Assembly (NCBI RefSeq): GCF_019740315.1 | Contig: NZ_JAHXZR010000002.1 | Span: forward strand, 126,001-190,000 | Source of the DNA: Oceanobacter mangrovi | GTDB lineage: Bacteria; Pseudomonadota; Gammaproteobacteria; Pseudomonadales; Oceanobacteraceae | DNA: 64,000 nt | Direction of reading: 5' to 3' | In this document: one piece after another, positions 35,093-43,106 of the stretch | Numbering within the stretch: position 1 is the first letter of the stretch | How the letters are laid out: the number at the start of each line of letters is the position of its first letter | The notes under the pieces: model-generated | Seen by the model: the letters and a program-made list of their open reading frames with translations, nothing else | Databases searched by the model: none | Told to the model about the DNA's origin: nothing | Translations under genes and position numbers: made by a program

Positions 35093-36268
35093 TCAAAGAC
35101 CCAATAATTGGCTACCGCCAATCAACACCAATGGGGCAATAAAGAACAAGGTCAGGATATAACCACCCGCATACAGCTTGTTCTTCAGGGCTGCCTCCGC
35201 CAGGCGTTCGGCAGCTACCAGAGGAATATTACGCAGGAATGGCAAGCCGTAAATAACTACTACCGCCAGCACGTTGAAAATGAGATGTACCAACGCAATT
35301 TGCAGCGCAAACTGTGCATTGCCGCCGGTTACTGCAGTAGCAGCCAGCAACGCTGTCACTGTAGTACCAATGTTGGCACCCAGCGTAAAAGGGAAAATCT
35401 GACGCAGGCTGAAGACACCGCTGCCTGCCAATGGCACGATCAAACTGGTGGTGGTGGAGCTGGACTGCACCAGAACCGTCATGATGGTGCCGGAAGCAAT
35501 ACCGGACAGTGGACCACGACCAACGGCAGAGTGGAGGATTTCCTTGGCCTTGCCGACCATCAGGGATTTCAGCAGCTTGCCGATCAGGGTGATCACACCA
35601 AAGATCAGCGCGATGCCCAGTACTACCATGACGATACCGGTAGCGGTATCCGGCATCAAAGCGCCCATCTGGTGTTTGACGAAATCAACCGGCGGTTTCA
35701 CCAGCGGCTTCATAAAGTTCATATTGTTCATGGAAACCGAGTCGGCACCGGACAGGAAACCGGCAAACAGCCCGGCAATCTTGTCGAGAACACCGAACAT
35801 GATTTCCAGTGGCAGGAAAATCGCAACTGCCAACAAATTAAAGAAATCATGCACCGTCGCTGCCGCAAAGGCGCGGCGGAACTCTTCCCCCTGACGCACG
35901 TGGCCGAGGCTGACGATGGTGTTGGTGATGGTGGTACCAATGTTGGCACCCATGATCATCGGGATGGCAATCTCGACCGGCAAACCACCGGCAACCAGAC
36001 CGACAATAATCGAGGTGACTGTACTGGAAGACTGAATCAGTGCAGTAGCAACAGTGCCAACAATCAACCCGGTAAGCGGGTTGCTGGCAAAATCAAACAA
36101 TTCCTTTGCGTGGGGACCGGCGCCCAGCTTGAAGCCGCTGCCAATCATGGAAACAGCAATCAGCAACAGGTAAACCAGGCCAACGATCTTGAACCAGTTG
36201 AGCCAGTTTGCCTTGGGAGAATGCTGGGCTATTTCACCGGATGTTTGTGTTGCAGTTGTGTCGTTCAT
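35093..36268 (-). CDS. Na/Pi cotransporter family protein
   Basis: A 391-residue inner-membrane transporter of the Na+/phosphate (PF02690, NptA/SLC34-like) family. It has the diagnostic inverted repeat: TALIQSSSTVTSIIVGLVAG around residues 76-95 and TVLVQSSSTTTSLIVPLAGS in the second half, each followed by GANIGTT. It has 8-9 hydrophobic helices. It lacks the C-terminal PhoU-like domain found in YjbB-type members, so its length is short. A Pho box lies 65 bases upstream, which agrees with phosphate as substrate and phosphate starvation as inducer. Confidence 0.92.
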   Translation of the reverse strand: MNDTTATQTSGEIAQHSPKANWLNWFKIVGLVYLLLIAVSMIGSGFKLGAGPHAKELFDFASNPLTGLIVGTVATALIQSSSTVTSIIVGLVAGGLPVEIAIPMIMGANIGTTITNTIVSLGHVRQGEEFRRAFAAATVHDFFNLLAVAIFLPLEIMFGVLDKIAGLFAGFLSGADSVSMNNMNFMKPLVKPPVDFVKHQMGALMPDTATGIVMVVLGIALIFGVITLIGKLLKSLMVGKAKEILHSAVGRGPLSGIASGTIMTVLVQSSSTTTSLIVPLAGSGVFSLRQIFPFTLGANIGTTVTALLAATAVTGGNAQFALQIALVHLIFNVLAVVVIYGLPFLRNIPLVAAERLAEAALKNKLYAGGYILTLFFIAPLVLIGGSQLLGL

Positions 36269-36332
36269 ACCAATTGTTACTCACGGTTTGAAATATCCTG
36301 AAATCAGGAAAGCGCGATGCTGCAGACTATAT

Positions 36333-36361
36333 GTGACATTTTTGTTACAACTTTATGACAA
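36333..36361 (-). promoter_or_regulatory. Triple Pho box (PhoB-binding site)
   Basis: On the minus strand three 7-base repeats lie at an 11-base period: TTGTCAT, AAAG, TTGTAAC, AAAA, ATGTCAC. This is the arrangement of PhoB boxes (CTGTCAT with 4-base spacers). It lies just upstream of the Na/Pi transporter in the correct direction. The remaining spacer to the next gene (36362-36770) shows nothing I can name. Confidence 0.85.
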
Positions 36362-36770
36362 GACTGAAATAAAGTTCAGAAATCGGCTTTTTGGTTGAAA
36401 ACCGGTCTGTCACGATGTCAATCGTGCTTTGTTCTGAATGTAAGTTTATCAGTCTGCAAAGGTACAAGGATGTCCATACAGTGTTCGCCAGGTTGCGCTG
36501 TGTCGTGACCATCAGAAGTTTTTTGCTTGCAATTGTGGAGTAGCGTCTGTCGACGCCAGAATCGGGATGACAGCGCCTTCGAACGGGTGTTCGTTTATGA
36601 GCACTGGTTCAAAGTCTGCCGTTGGCGCGCATCATACACCCGCAAACCCGTTTGTGCTGCCCTGAATTCGGGAAATAATCTGGCGCCTGTTGATGCCATT
36701 TTGGAAATAAATGCTTTTTGATGACAGGCTGGCTTTTTATACTGTTGGCAGTATTTATCGGAGTCTGTCT

Positions 36771-37643
36771 ATGTCTGGTCCTGTTAAGTCTGCTTCCGGG
36801 TTTGTTGGTACGGATGCCTATATCGCTACCCCCCAATTACAGATGGCAGTGAATGCTGCCATCACCTTGCAAAAACCCTTGCTGTTGAAGGGTGAGCCGG
36901 GTACGGGCAAAACCATGCTGGCGGAACAGCTGGCTGAAGCACTGGGAACCGAGCTGATCCAGTGGCACATCAAGAGCACCACCCGCGCCCAGCAGGGACT
37001 CTACGAGTACGATGCGGTATCACGGTTGCGGGATTCCCAGCTCGGCTCAGACCGGGTTCACGATATTGCCAACTACATCGTCAAGGGCAAACTATGGGAA
37101 GCCTTTGAAGCCGACAAGCCGGTGGTGTTACTGATCGACGAAATCGACAAGGCCGATATCGAGTTTCCCAACGACCTGCTGTTGGAACTCGACCGGATGG
37201 AATTCTTCGTTTACGAAACCCAACAGAAAATTGTTGCCCGCCAGCGGCCGATCATCCTGATCACCAGTAATAACGAAAAGGAACTGCCGGACGCTTTCCT
37301 GCGTCGCTGTTTCTTCCACTACATCGACTTCCCGGATCGTGAAACCCTCGCGCGAATTGTGGACGTGCATTTCGGCGAGATCAAAAAGGAACTGGTCAGT
37401 GCTGCGATGGATGTGTTTTTCGATCTGCGTGAAGTACCCGGACTGAAGAAAAAGCCATCGACCTCTGAAATGATCGACTGGCTCAAGCTGCTGATGGCCG
37501 ATGATATTGGCCTGGAAGCCTTGCAGGGCAAAAGCGGCACCGATGCCATTCCGCCATTACATGGTGCGCTGCTGAAAAACGAACAGGACGTCATGCTGCT
37601 GGAAAAGCTGGCATTTATGAGTCGTCGCCGTCAGGGCCGGTAA
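36771..37643 (+). CDS. MoxR-family AAA+ ATPase
   Basis: A 290-residue AAA+ ATPase. Walker A GEPGTGKT lies at residues 41-48, Walker B VVLLIDEIDKAD near 122-133, and sensor-1/arginine region LITSNNEKELPDAFLRRCFF follows. MoxR proteins act as chaperones, remodelling partner proteins together with VWA proteins. The next gene, 6 bases on, encodes such a VWA protein. ATG 36771 with CGGAG upstream gives the normal family start (FVGTDAYIATPQLQMAV). The client is unknown; no dehydrogenase or CO-oxidation genes lie nearby. Confidence 0.93.
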   Translation: MSGPVKSASGFVGTDAYIATPQLQMAVNAAITLQKPLLLKGEPGTGKTMLAEQLAEALGTELIQWHIKSTTRAQQGLYEYDAVSRLRDSQLGSDRVHDIANYIVKGKLWEAFEADKPVVLLIDEIDKADIEFPNDLLLELDRMEFFVYETQQKIVARQRPIILITSNNEKELPDAFLRRCFFHYIDFPDRETLARIVDVHFGEIKKELVSAAMDVFFDLREVPGLKKKPSTSEMIDWLKLLMADDIGLEALQGKSGTDAIPPLHGALLKNEQDVMLLEKLAFMSRRRQGR

Positions 37644-37649
37644 GCCGCC

Positions 37650-38831
37650 ATGTTGATTGATTTCTTTTGGATGGTGCGAGCGGCCGGTGTGCCGGTGTCG
37701 ATTCGCGAATACCTCGATCTGCTGGCGGCCTTGCGACAGGGCATGGCGTTTGCCGATTACGAGCAGTTCTACCTGCTGGCACGCTTGTGCATGGTCAAGG
37801 ATGAAAAATACTTCGATCGTTTTGATCAGGCTTTTGGAGCCTACTTCGATGGCCTTGAACACTGGCAAGGCAAGCTGGAAGAACTCAACCTGCCAGATGA
37901 CTGGTTACGCAAGGAAATCGACAAGGTGCTGGATGCTGAAGGCAAAGCGGGCGTTAAAGGTCTTGGCAGCCTCGACAAGATCATGGAAGCCTTCCGTGAA
38001 CGGCTGGAAAACCAGACCAAACGCCATCAGGGTGGTAGCAAGAACATCGGCACCGGCGGTACTTCGCCGTTCGGCGCCTTTGGTTACAACCCGGAAGGCA
38101 TTCGAATCGGTCAGGGCGAAAGCCGTCATCGTCGCGCCGTGAAGGTGTGGGAGCAACGTAACTACCGTAATCTCGACGACAGCGTTGAGCTGGGCATTCG
38201 CAATATCAAGGTAGCGCTCAAGCGCTTGCGGCAGTTTGCCCGTCAGGGTGCGGCTGAGCACCTGGATCTCGACGACACCATTCGCTCGACTGCTCGTAAC
38301 GGCGGTCAGCTGGATCTCAAACTGGTGCCGGAACGCCACAACGCTGTCAAGGTACTGCTGTTCTTTGATATTGGTGGTTCGATGGATGACCACGTACGTA
38401 TCTGTGAGCAGCTGTTTTCAGCGGCACGGGCGGAGTTCAAACATATGGAGTGCTTTTATTTCCATAACTGTTTGTACGAATACGTCTGGCAAGACAATAA
38501 ACGCCGCTTTCAGGAGCGCTACAGCACCTGGGACGTCCTGCACAAATACGGCCCGGACTACAAGGTGATCTTTGTGGGTGATGCTTCGATGGCACCTTAC
38601 GAAGTGACGCACATTGGTGGCAGTGTTGAGCACAACAACCGTGAAGCCGGAGCAACCTGGCTACAGCGGGTAACCGACCAGTTTCCGCAAACGGTGTGGC
38701 TCAATCCGGTACCTGAGCAATGGTGGAGTTACACCCATTCGCTGGCGCTGATTCGACAACTGATGGATCAACGCATGTATCCGTTAACGCTGGAGGGGAT
38801 TACAGCAGCGACACGGGCGTTACAGCGCTGA
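37650..38831 (+). CDS. CoxE-like VWA-domain protein, partner of the MoxR ATPase
   Basis: A 393-residue soluble protein. The N-terminal part starts like CoxE/YehP-type proteins (LIDFFWMVRAAGVPVSIREY with LDLLAAL). A Gly-rich linker follows near residues 130-150 (GTGGTSPFGAFGYNPEG). The VWA domain has MIDAS residues in FDIGGSMDDH near residue 239 and the later metal-site loop VGDASMAPYE. It has no membrane segment or signal peptide, so it acts in the cytoplasm with the MoxR ATPase encoded just upstream. Confidence 0.9.
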   Translation: MLIDFFWMVRAAGVPVSIREYLDLLAALRQGMAFADYEQFYLLARLCMVKDEKYFDRFDQAFGAYFDGLEHWQGKLEELNLPDDWLRKEIDKVLDAEGKAGVKGLGSLDKIMEAFRERLENQTKRHQGGSKNIGTGGTSPFGAFGYNPEGIRIGQGESRHRRAVKVWEQRNYRNLDDSVELGIRNIKVALKRLRQFARQGAAEHLDLDDTIRSTARNGGQLDLKLVPERHNAVKVLLFFDIGGSMDDHVRICEQLFSAARAEFKHMECFYFHNCLYEYVWQDNKRRFQERYSTWDVLHKYGPDYKVIFVGDASMAPYEVTHIGGSVEHNNREAGATWLQRVTDQFPQTVWLNPVPEQWWSYTHSLALIRQLMDQRMYPLTLEGITAATRALQR

Positions 38832-38998
38832 TTTATAGCCTTGGGACAGTATCGTGGATCTGGATTTTTTGGCTAAAATTTGAACAACTGCAAACAATCT
38901 GTAGTGTAATCGTATATATTTCGCCCAGACGTACACGGCGTTCGCTTTGTCAGGCAGGCTATCGTTGGCCTGCTGGCAATGGATGGTTGGGGGAATAT

Positions 38999-39283
38999 AT
39001 GGAAATGTTACAGCTGGGTGTGGAAGAAACCTTTGAATTAACGGTGCGCGCTCTGAGAAGCGAGTTACAGGTATTGCAGCTCGATAAAGAGATTGACCGC
39101 AAGGCCCGCGATTTGTATCTGCAGCACGTCATGGCAGTACAGGAAACGCTGCGAGAGCAGGCGCAGCTCAAGCAAATCAGCTGGCAGAAAGCACTGCGGA
39201 AGCTTGAGCGTATCCGCCATCACGTGGTGCAGGTAACGCTGGACGGTGTCATCACTACCCGGGACCTGCGCAGAACTGTCTGA
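38999..39283 (+). CDS. Small helical protein of unknown function
   Basis: A 94-residue, fully helical charged protein (LGVEETFELTVRALRSELQV; LREQAQLKQISWQKALRKLE) with a basic C terminus (TTRDLRRTV). ATG 38999 follows GGGGGA at a suitable distance. The gene is 167 bases after the VWA gene, in sequence containing a possible promoter (TTGAAC near 38879), and is followed by a strong terminator, so it seems to be a separate transcription unit. No family recognised. Confidence 0.6.
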   Translation: MEMLQLGVEETFELTVRALRSELQVLQLDKEIDRKARDLYLQHVMAVQETLREQAQLKQISWQKALRKLERIRHHVVQVTLDGVITTRDLRRTV

Positions 39284-39302
39284 CCAGTCCTGTGATATCT
39301 GC

Positions 39303-39331
39303 AAATCAGGCCGCATTACGCGGCCTGATTT
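39303..39331. terminator. Bidirectional rho-independent terminator
   Basis: A perfect 12-base stem AAATCAGGCCGC / GCGGCCTGATTT with loop ATTAC, placed between two convergent genes and flanked by T/A runs on both sides. Confidence 0.9.
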
Positions 39332-39346
39332 GTTTCTCGCACAGAG

Positions 39347-40354
39347 TTAACGCTGCTGACGCTGCTGGTCCTTGAAGGCCAGTTTTTCTTTGCGGCGTTG
39401 CTTGATTACGGTTTGCAGGTCGTTGCCCAGGTGGTCTTCACCACGCTGTTTGGCCAGCTGCATCTGTTGTTCTCGCTGGCGGAAGCGCTCGCGCTGCTCT
39501 TCGTCGTATTCATTAATGCAGTGGTGGCAGCTGATGCCTTGCTGATAATGTTCGGACTGTTTGTCGGCTTCGGTGATTGGACGACGACAGGCGTGGCACT
39601 GGTCGTACTGACCTTTTTCCAGCTGGTGGTTTACCGTTACCCGGTTGTCGAACACAAAGCATTCACCTTGCCACATTGATTCTTCGGCAGGCACTTCTTC
39701 CAGATATTTCAGAATACCGCCTTCGAGGTGGTAAACCTCTTCAAAGCCTTGCTCTTTCAGGTAAGCCGTCGATTTTTCACAACGAATGCCGCCGGTGCAG
39801 AACATGGCGACTTTCTTATGCTTGCTCGGATCCAGGTTGTCCTTCACGTATTGTGGGAATTCGCGGAAGGTTTTGGTATTCGGGTCCAGCGCACCCTTGA
39901 AAGTACCAATGCCAACTTCGTAGTCGTTGCGGGTATCCACCAGCACCACGTCCGGGTCAGCAATCAGCTGGTTCCAGTCGGCTGGTTTGACGTAGGTGCC
40001 AACCACCCGCTTGGGATCAATGCCTTCGACGCCCATGGTCACAATCTCTTTCTTCAATTTGACCTTGGTGCGGTAGAACGGCTGCTGTTCGTCGTAGGAT
40101 TCCTTGTAACCGATGTCGGCCAGCCGCGGGTCCTGTTGCAGCCACTGCAGCAGGCCATCAATACCGGCGCGGGAACCGGCAACGGTGCCGTTGATTCCTT
40201 CCAAAGCCAACAACAGGGTGCCTTTGACATCCAGTGACTGCATGGTGTCCAGCAATGGCTGGCGCAGATCGGCGAAGTTTTCCAGTGTGACGAATTTGTA
40301 CATGGCACAGACAACAACAAGCTCGTTGCTGGTGGCCGGATTGGTTTGGGTCAT
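39347..40354 (-). CDS. trhO: tRNA uridine(34) hydroxylase TrhO (rhodanese-like)
   Basis: A 335-residue rhodanese-fold enzyme (YceA/TrhO) that hydroxylates U34 in the anticodon of certain tRNAs to 5-hydroxyuridine, using O2. The N-terminal ferredoxin-like domain has [17 protein letters not shown]. The rhodanese domain carries [20 protein letters not shown] and the active-site loop [11 protein letters not shown] with Cys186. A C-terminal Cys-rich part ([17 protein letters not shown]) could bind zinc. Length and domain order are normal. Confidence 0.95.
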   Translation of the reverse strand: MTQTNPATSNELVVVCAMYKFVTLENFADLRQPLLDTMQSLDVKGTLLLALEGINGTVAGSRAGIDGLLQWLQQDPRLADIGYKESYDEQQPFYRTKVKLKKEIVTMGVEGIDPKRVVGTYVKPADWNQLIADPDVVLVDTRNDYEVGIGTFKGALDPNTKTFREFPQYVKDNLDPSKHKKVAMFCTGGIRCEKSTAYLKEQGFEEVYHLEGGILKYLEEVPAEESMWQGECFVFDNRVTVNHQLEKGQYDQCHACRRPITEADKQSEHYQQGISCHHCINEYDEEQRERFRQREQQMQLAKQRGEDHLGNDLQTVIKQRRKEKLAFKDQQRQQR

Positions 40355-40568
40355 AATTTCCTCGCTGTCCGGAACGTAAAACCGGAGCGTGTGTTCGCCG
40401 TGACCAAAAAGTCACAAGCTGGCAGGGATGTTCAGATAAAGCGGCGGAGAGGCGCTAGCCGGTTCCGGCATTGCTTCGCCCCGGTTGTGCGCCGGGGCGG
40501 CGGATTCTAGCGGAAAGCTGGTTATATATTAACCATGGGTTTTGTACGGATTTTGTCCCGGCCCCGGG

Positions 40569-40994
40569 TCAGAACTCACAGCTGTTGTTGTCGAGTACGT
40601 ATTCCGGCAGGTCTTCTTCGGCTGGCAGCGGCTTGGGTACGCCATCGTCGTCCAGTGAAACGAACTTGAAGGTAGCTTCGGTGACTTTCTCGCGCTGGCC
40701 AATACGACCACGACGCACCCAGGCTTCAACGTGAACCTTCATGGAGGTGCGACCGGTTTCGGCAACCTGGGTGTATACCCCCAGAATGTCGCCTACTTTG
40801 ACAGGGCGAATAAAACTCATGCTGTCGACTGCGACGGTCACAACCCGGCCCTGGGCGCGCTGGCCAGCACAAATGCCAGCAGCAATGTCCATTTGTGACA
40901 GCACCCAGCCACCAAAAATATCGCCGGCAGGGTTGGTGTCACTTGGCATTGCAATGGTTCGGGTAGTCAGACGACCGCGGGTTTGTTCAGTCAT
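40569..40994 (-). CDS. Acyl-CoA thioesterase, YciA type
   Basis: A 141-residue single hotdog-fold enzyme hydrolysing acyl-CoA. The family start is clear: MPSDTNPAGDIFGGWVLSQM with the catalytic Asn/Asp region, then VTVAVDSMSFIRPVKVGDIL. I start at ATG 40994 (MTEQTRGR); a TTG four codons upstream is in frame. The spacer to trhO (40355-40568) has one GC-rich inverted repeat (GCCCCGG / CCGGGGC near 40480-40500) that may end transcription. Confidence 0.92.
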   Translation of the reverse strand: MTEQTRGRLTTRTIAMPSDTNPAGDIFGGWVLSQMDIAAGICAGQRAQGRVVTVAVDSMSFIRPVKVGDILGVYTQVAETGRTSMKVHVEAWVRRGRIGQREKVTEATFKFVSLDDDGVPKPLPAEEDLPEYVLDNNSCEF

Positions 40995-41101
40995 GAAAAT
41001 TCTCAATGTAATGGCTCAGATACACGCGCCTACTATACCGCCTGTGGGCCATGTTATAGGTGAAATTATTTGATGGGTTTGATGAACTGAATGTATCCGT
41101 T

Positions 41102-41788
41102 TCAGGACGACCAGACGTCGCTGCTGATCAAACGGAAGGCATGGTTGTCACACTCGTAGCGAATCAGGTCCATGCCGATAGGGGTGACCACTTCAGTGGG
41201 AAGCTTTGGCAGTTGTTGCACGGCTGAGCGTAATTCTTCGGATGGCAACTGGTTGGCAACAAAGCGTGAAACCGTTACGTGTGAGCCCCACGGGATGTTG
41301 GCGCTGATGCCAGCCTGTTCCGCACTGCTTGCCAGCAATTGCGCCAGCTCCCAGTATTTGTTGTTGGCCTTGCTGGCGGCGATCAGGGTGTTGCTGTTGA
41401 ACAGCCAGTCGGTGAACTGGAATTGCACTTGCTTGCGTAGTTCGCGGCCAATCGGCAGGGCGTCTTCAAAAAACCAGCGCTGGGTTTGCAGCACCATGGC
41501 TTCAGCTTCACTGTGGTCAAGATCGTGCAGGCGTGGGCCGACAATCAAGCCGGTGTAAACGGTATCCGGGGTAAAACAAATGGCGGGGATGGTGTCGGCA
41601 ACCAGCTGGCTGGCTTCGGCCAGCAACCCGGATAGTTCATGGGAATAACGAGCCACCACCAGCAAGCCGCTTTCGGGTTTGCGGTCAGCACCGGTTAATT
41701 GCAATTCCGGCTGCGCCATCGGGTGCTTGAATGCATTCAGATAAATACTCTGCTGCTTTTCAATCAGAGCATCCAGTCCATTCAGCAT
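41102..41788 (-). CDS. Hypothetical protein with a 2H-phosphoesterase-like motif
   Basis: A 228-residue soluble protein. The start at ATG 41788 (MLNGLDALIEKQ) is decided by GGGAGG 8 bases upstream; longer versions have no such site. Near the C terminus HVTVSRF matches the HxTxxR/F motif of 2H (LigT-like) phosphoesterases. A clear first motif is not visible, though TPDTVYTGLIVG is in the right region. It may therefore be a divergent 2H enzyme or merely resemble one. Confidence 0.6.
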   Translation of the reverse strand: MLNGLDALIEKQQSIYLNAFKHPMAQPELQLTGADRKPESGLLVVARYSHELSGLLAEASQLVADTIPAICFTPDTVYTGLIVGPRLHDLDHSEAEAMVLQTQRWFFEDALPIGRELRKQVQFQFTDWLFNSNTLIAASKANNKYWELAQLLASSAEQAGISANIPWGSHVTVSRFVANQLPSEELRSAVQQLPKLPTEVVTPIGMDLIRYECDNHAFRLISSDVWSS

Positions 41789-42182
41789 CGTCAAAAACCT
41801 CCCGTGATAATGCCGTTCAGGCATGTGTGCGCCCGAAGATAAAGTGTCAAAGTTCAATTGTCGAGATATAGACCTTAGTCTAGTCAAAGATGACACTTTT
41901 GTACCTGTCTTATGCTTTACCGGTAGTGGATTTTTATGGTCATAAATGACTGTGGAGAGGGCTTTTCAGTGCTTTTGGTGAGGGATTGATCTGTTTGGCT
42001 GTTTTTCAAAATGTCAATGAAAAGGACGGGTTTTTTGTATGGGTATTGGCCAGTATTAATAATCTGGCTGGCGGCAGGGCGTTTTGTGGTCGAGGGCTAG
42101 GCCACGCCCCGCGCTTGTGCCGCCACTCTGGTGTTGTGCTGGAACTCTGAAAGGCAGGATACGCGGGGCTGTTGCTGTTAAA
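41789..42182. other. Intergenic region without a recognised feature
   Basis: This spacer lies between a minus-strand start and a minus-strand stop. It contains AT-rich promoter-like sequence for the downstream gene (TTGACA at about 41847-41852 on the minus strand) but no gene, repeat or RNA that I can support. Confidence 0.4.
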
Positions 42183-42938
42183 TCACGGTATCGGCTCCAG
42201 TCCTTCCAGATAAATCCAGCCGCGGGATTTGCAGAACCGGAAAATCCGGTTCACCAGGGGGTCGGCCCAGCCGCTGAGGATGCAGAAGTTAATGCCCAGA
42301 TTCTGGTGATGGCTGGAATGCTTTTTGGCGGTCATAAACAAACCGAGCTTTTGTAGAATTCGTCCATGCAGGGGCGGTTCGCGAAGATGTGACAGTGCAT
42401 GAGCGTGCTGGGCAAAGGTGAGGCCAATGGTATGGGCAAGCAGCATCCAGGCGAGCAAGGAATAGCCTGGCAGCAACCATTCAATCAGACTGATCACGAC
42501 CAAAAAGGGCAGGGTTATCGGATACAGAGTCGGCAATATGACTAACAGGGTTTGCCGCTGGGCGAGGGCGCCCGGGTGTTTGTGGTGGGTTTTGAAGTCG
42601 AAGGCAACTTTTTCAAATGGCGAAAGCTGACTCATCGCCCGATCGCGCAGTTTCAGATAATCTGCCGTGCCCTTGGCACCCTTGTAGAAATACAGCTCCC
42701 GCAGGCCAGTGTTTGGGCGGGTTTTGACATAGTCGAGAACAAAGTGGGCACAGCCTGAGCTGGCGTCAGCGGTATACCAACCTGCAAGGGCGGCCGGTAT
42801 TAACCACCAGAGGCTGACCTGCAGCTGTTCAACCGCGACGATCATTTGTACTGCTATTACTGCCAGAGCCACTGCAAAAACGGTTTGATGTAACAAGGCA
42901 TAGCGCCCGAGGGTGTGATTGGGACGGTTGTTCTCCAT
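42183..42938 (-). CDS. CarF/PEDS1-type lipid desaturase (Kua domain, PF10520)
   Basis: A 251-residue integral membrane protein with four hydrophobic segments and the His pattern of the TMEM189/CarF family: GWYTADASSGCAHFVLDYV with His65, FKTHHKHPG with His118, His119 and His121, QHAHALSH (178-184), then KKHSSHHQNLG with His207, His210 and His211. These would bind a di-iron centre. Proven members (human PEDS1, Myxococcus CarF) introduce the vinyl-ether bond of plasmalogens. Here no ether-lipid genes are visible nearby, so the substrate is open. The gene is divergent from recC and stands alone. Confidence 0.85.
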   Translation of the reverse strand: MENNRPNHTLGRYALLHQTVFAVALAVIAVQMIVAVEQLQVSLWWLIPAALAGWYTADASSGCAHFVLDYVKTRPNTGLRELYFYKGAKGTADYLKLRDRAMSQLSPFEKVAFDFKTHHKHPGALAQRQTLLVILPTLYPITLPFLVVISLIEWLLPGYSLLAWMLLAHTIGLTFAQHAHALSHLREPPLHGRILQKLGLFMTAKKHSSHHQNLGINFCILSGWADPLVNRIFRFCKSRGWIYLEGLEPIP

Positions 42939-42988
42939 GCCTGCTCTTGATGCTCTTGATGCCCATGTGTAGTGCTAGGATATTAGTC

Positions 42989-43044
42989 GCCCGACCAGCG
43001 AATACAAGTATTTGCCTGTGTCAGTTTGTTTGCCCGACCAGCGA
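42989..43044. repeat. Pair of 13-base direct repeats upstream of recC
   Basis: GCCCGACCAGCGA occurs at 42989-43001 and again at 43032-43044, start to start 43 bases apart (about four helical turns), in the divergent promoter region between the desaturase and recC. This could be a double protein-binding site or a chance duplication. Confidence 0.5.
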
Positions 43045-43106
43045 CTGGTCAGAGCCGTTTTTGTTACTCTGGCTATCTGCTTGCTGCCAATACCGACAAG
43101 GACATC

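Noticed and set aside
35108-36301. 397-residue plus-strand frame opposite the Na/Pi transporter
   Set aside because: Polar, Gln/His/Asn-rich shadow; the minus strand encodes a well-defined transporter.
40480-40500. GC-rich inverted repeat upstream of trhO as a riboswitch or small RNA
   Set aside because: It is a simple stem without a T-run or any recognisable aptamer; at most a weak terminator.
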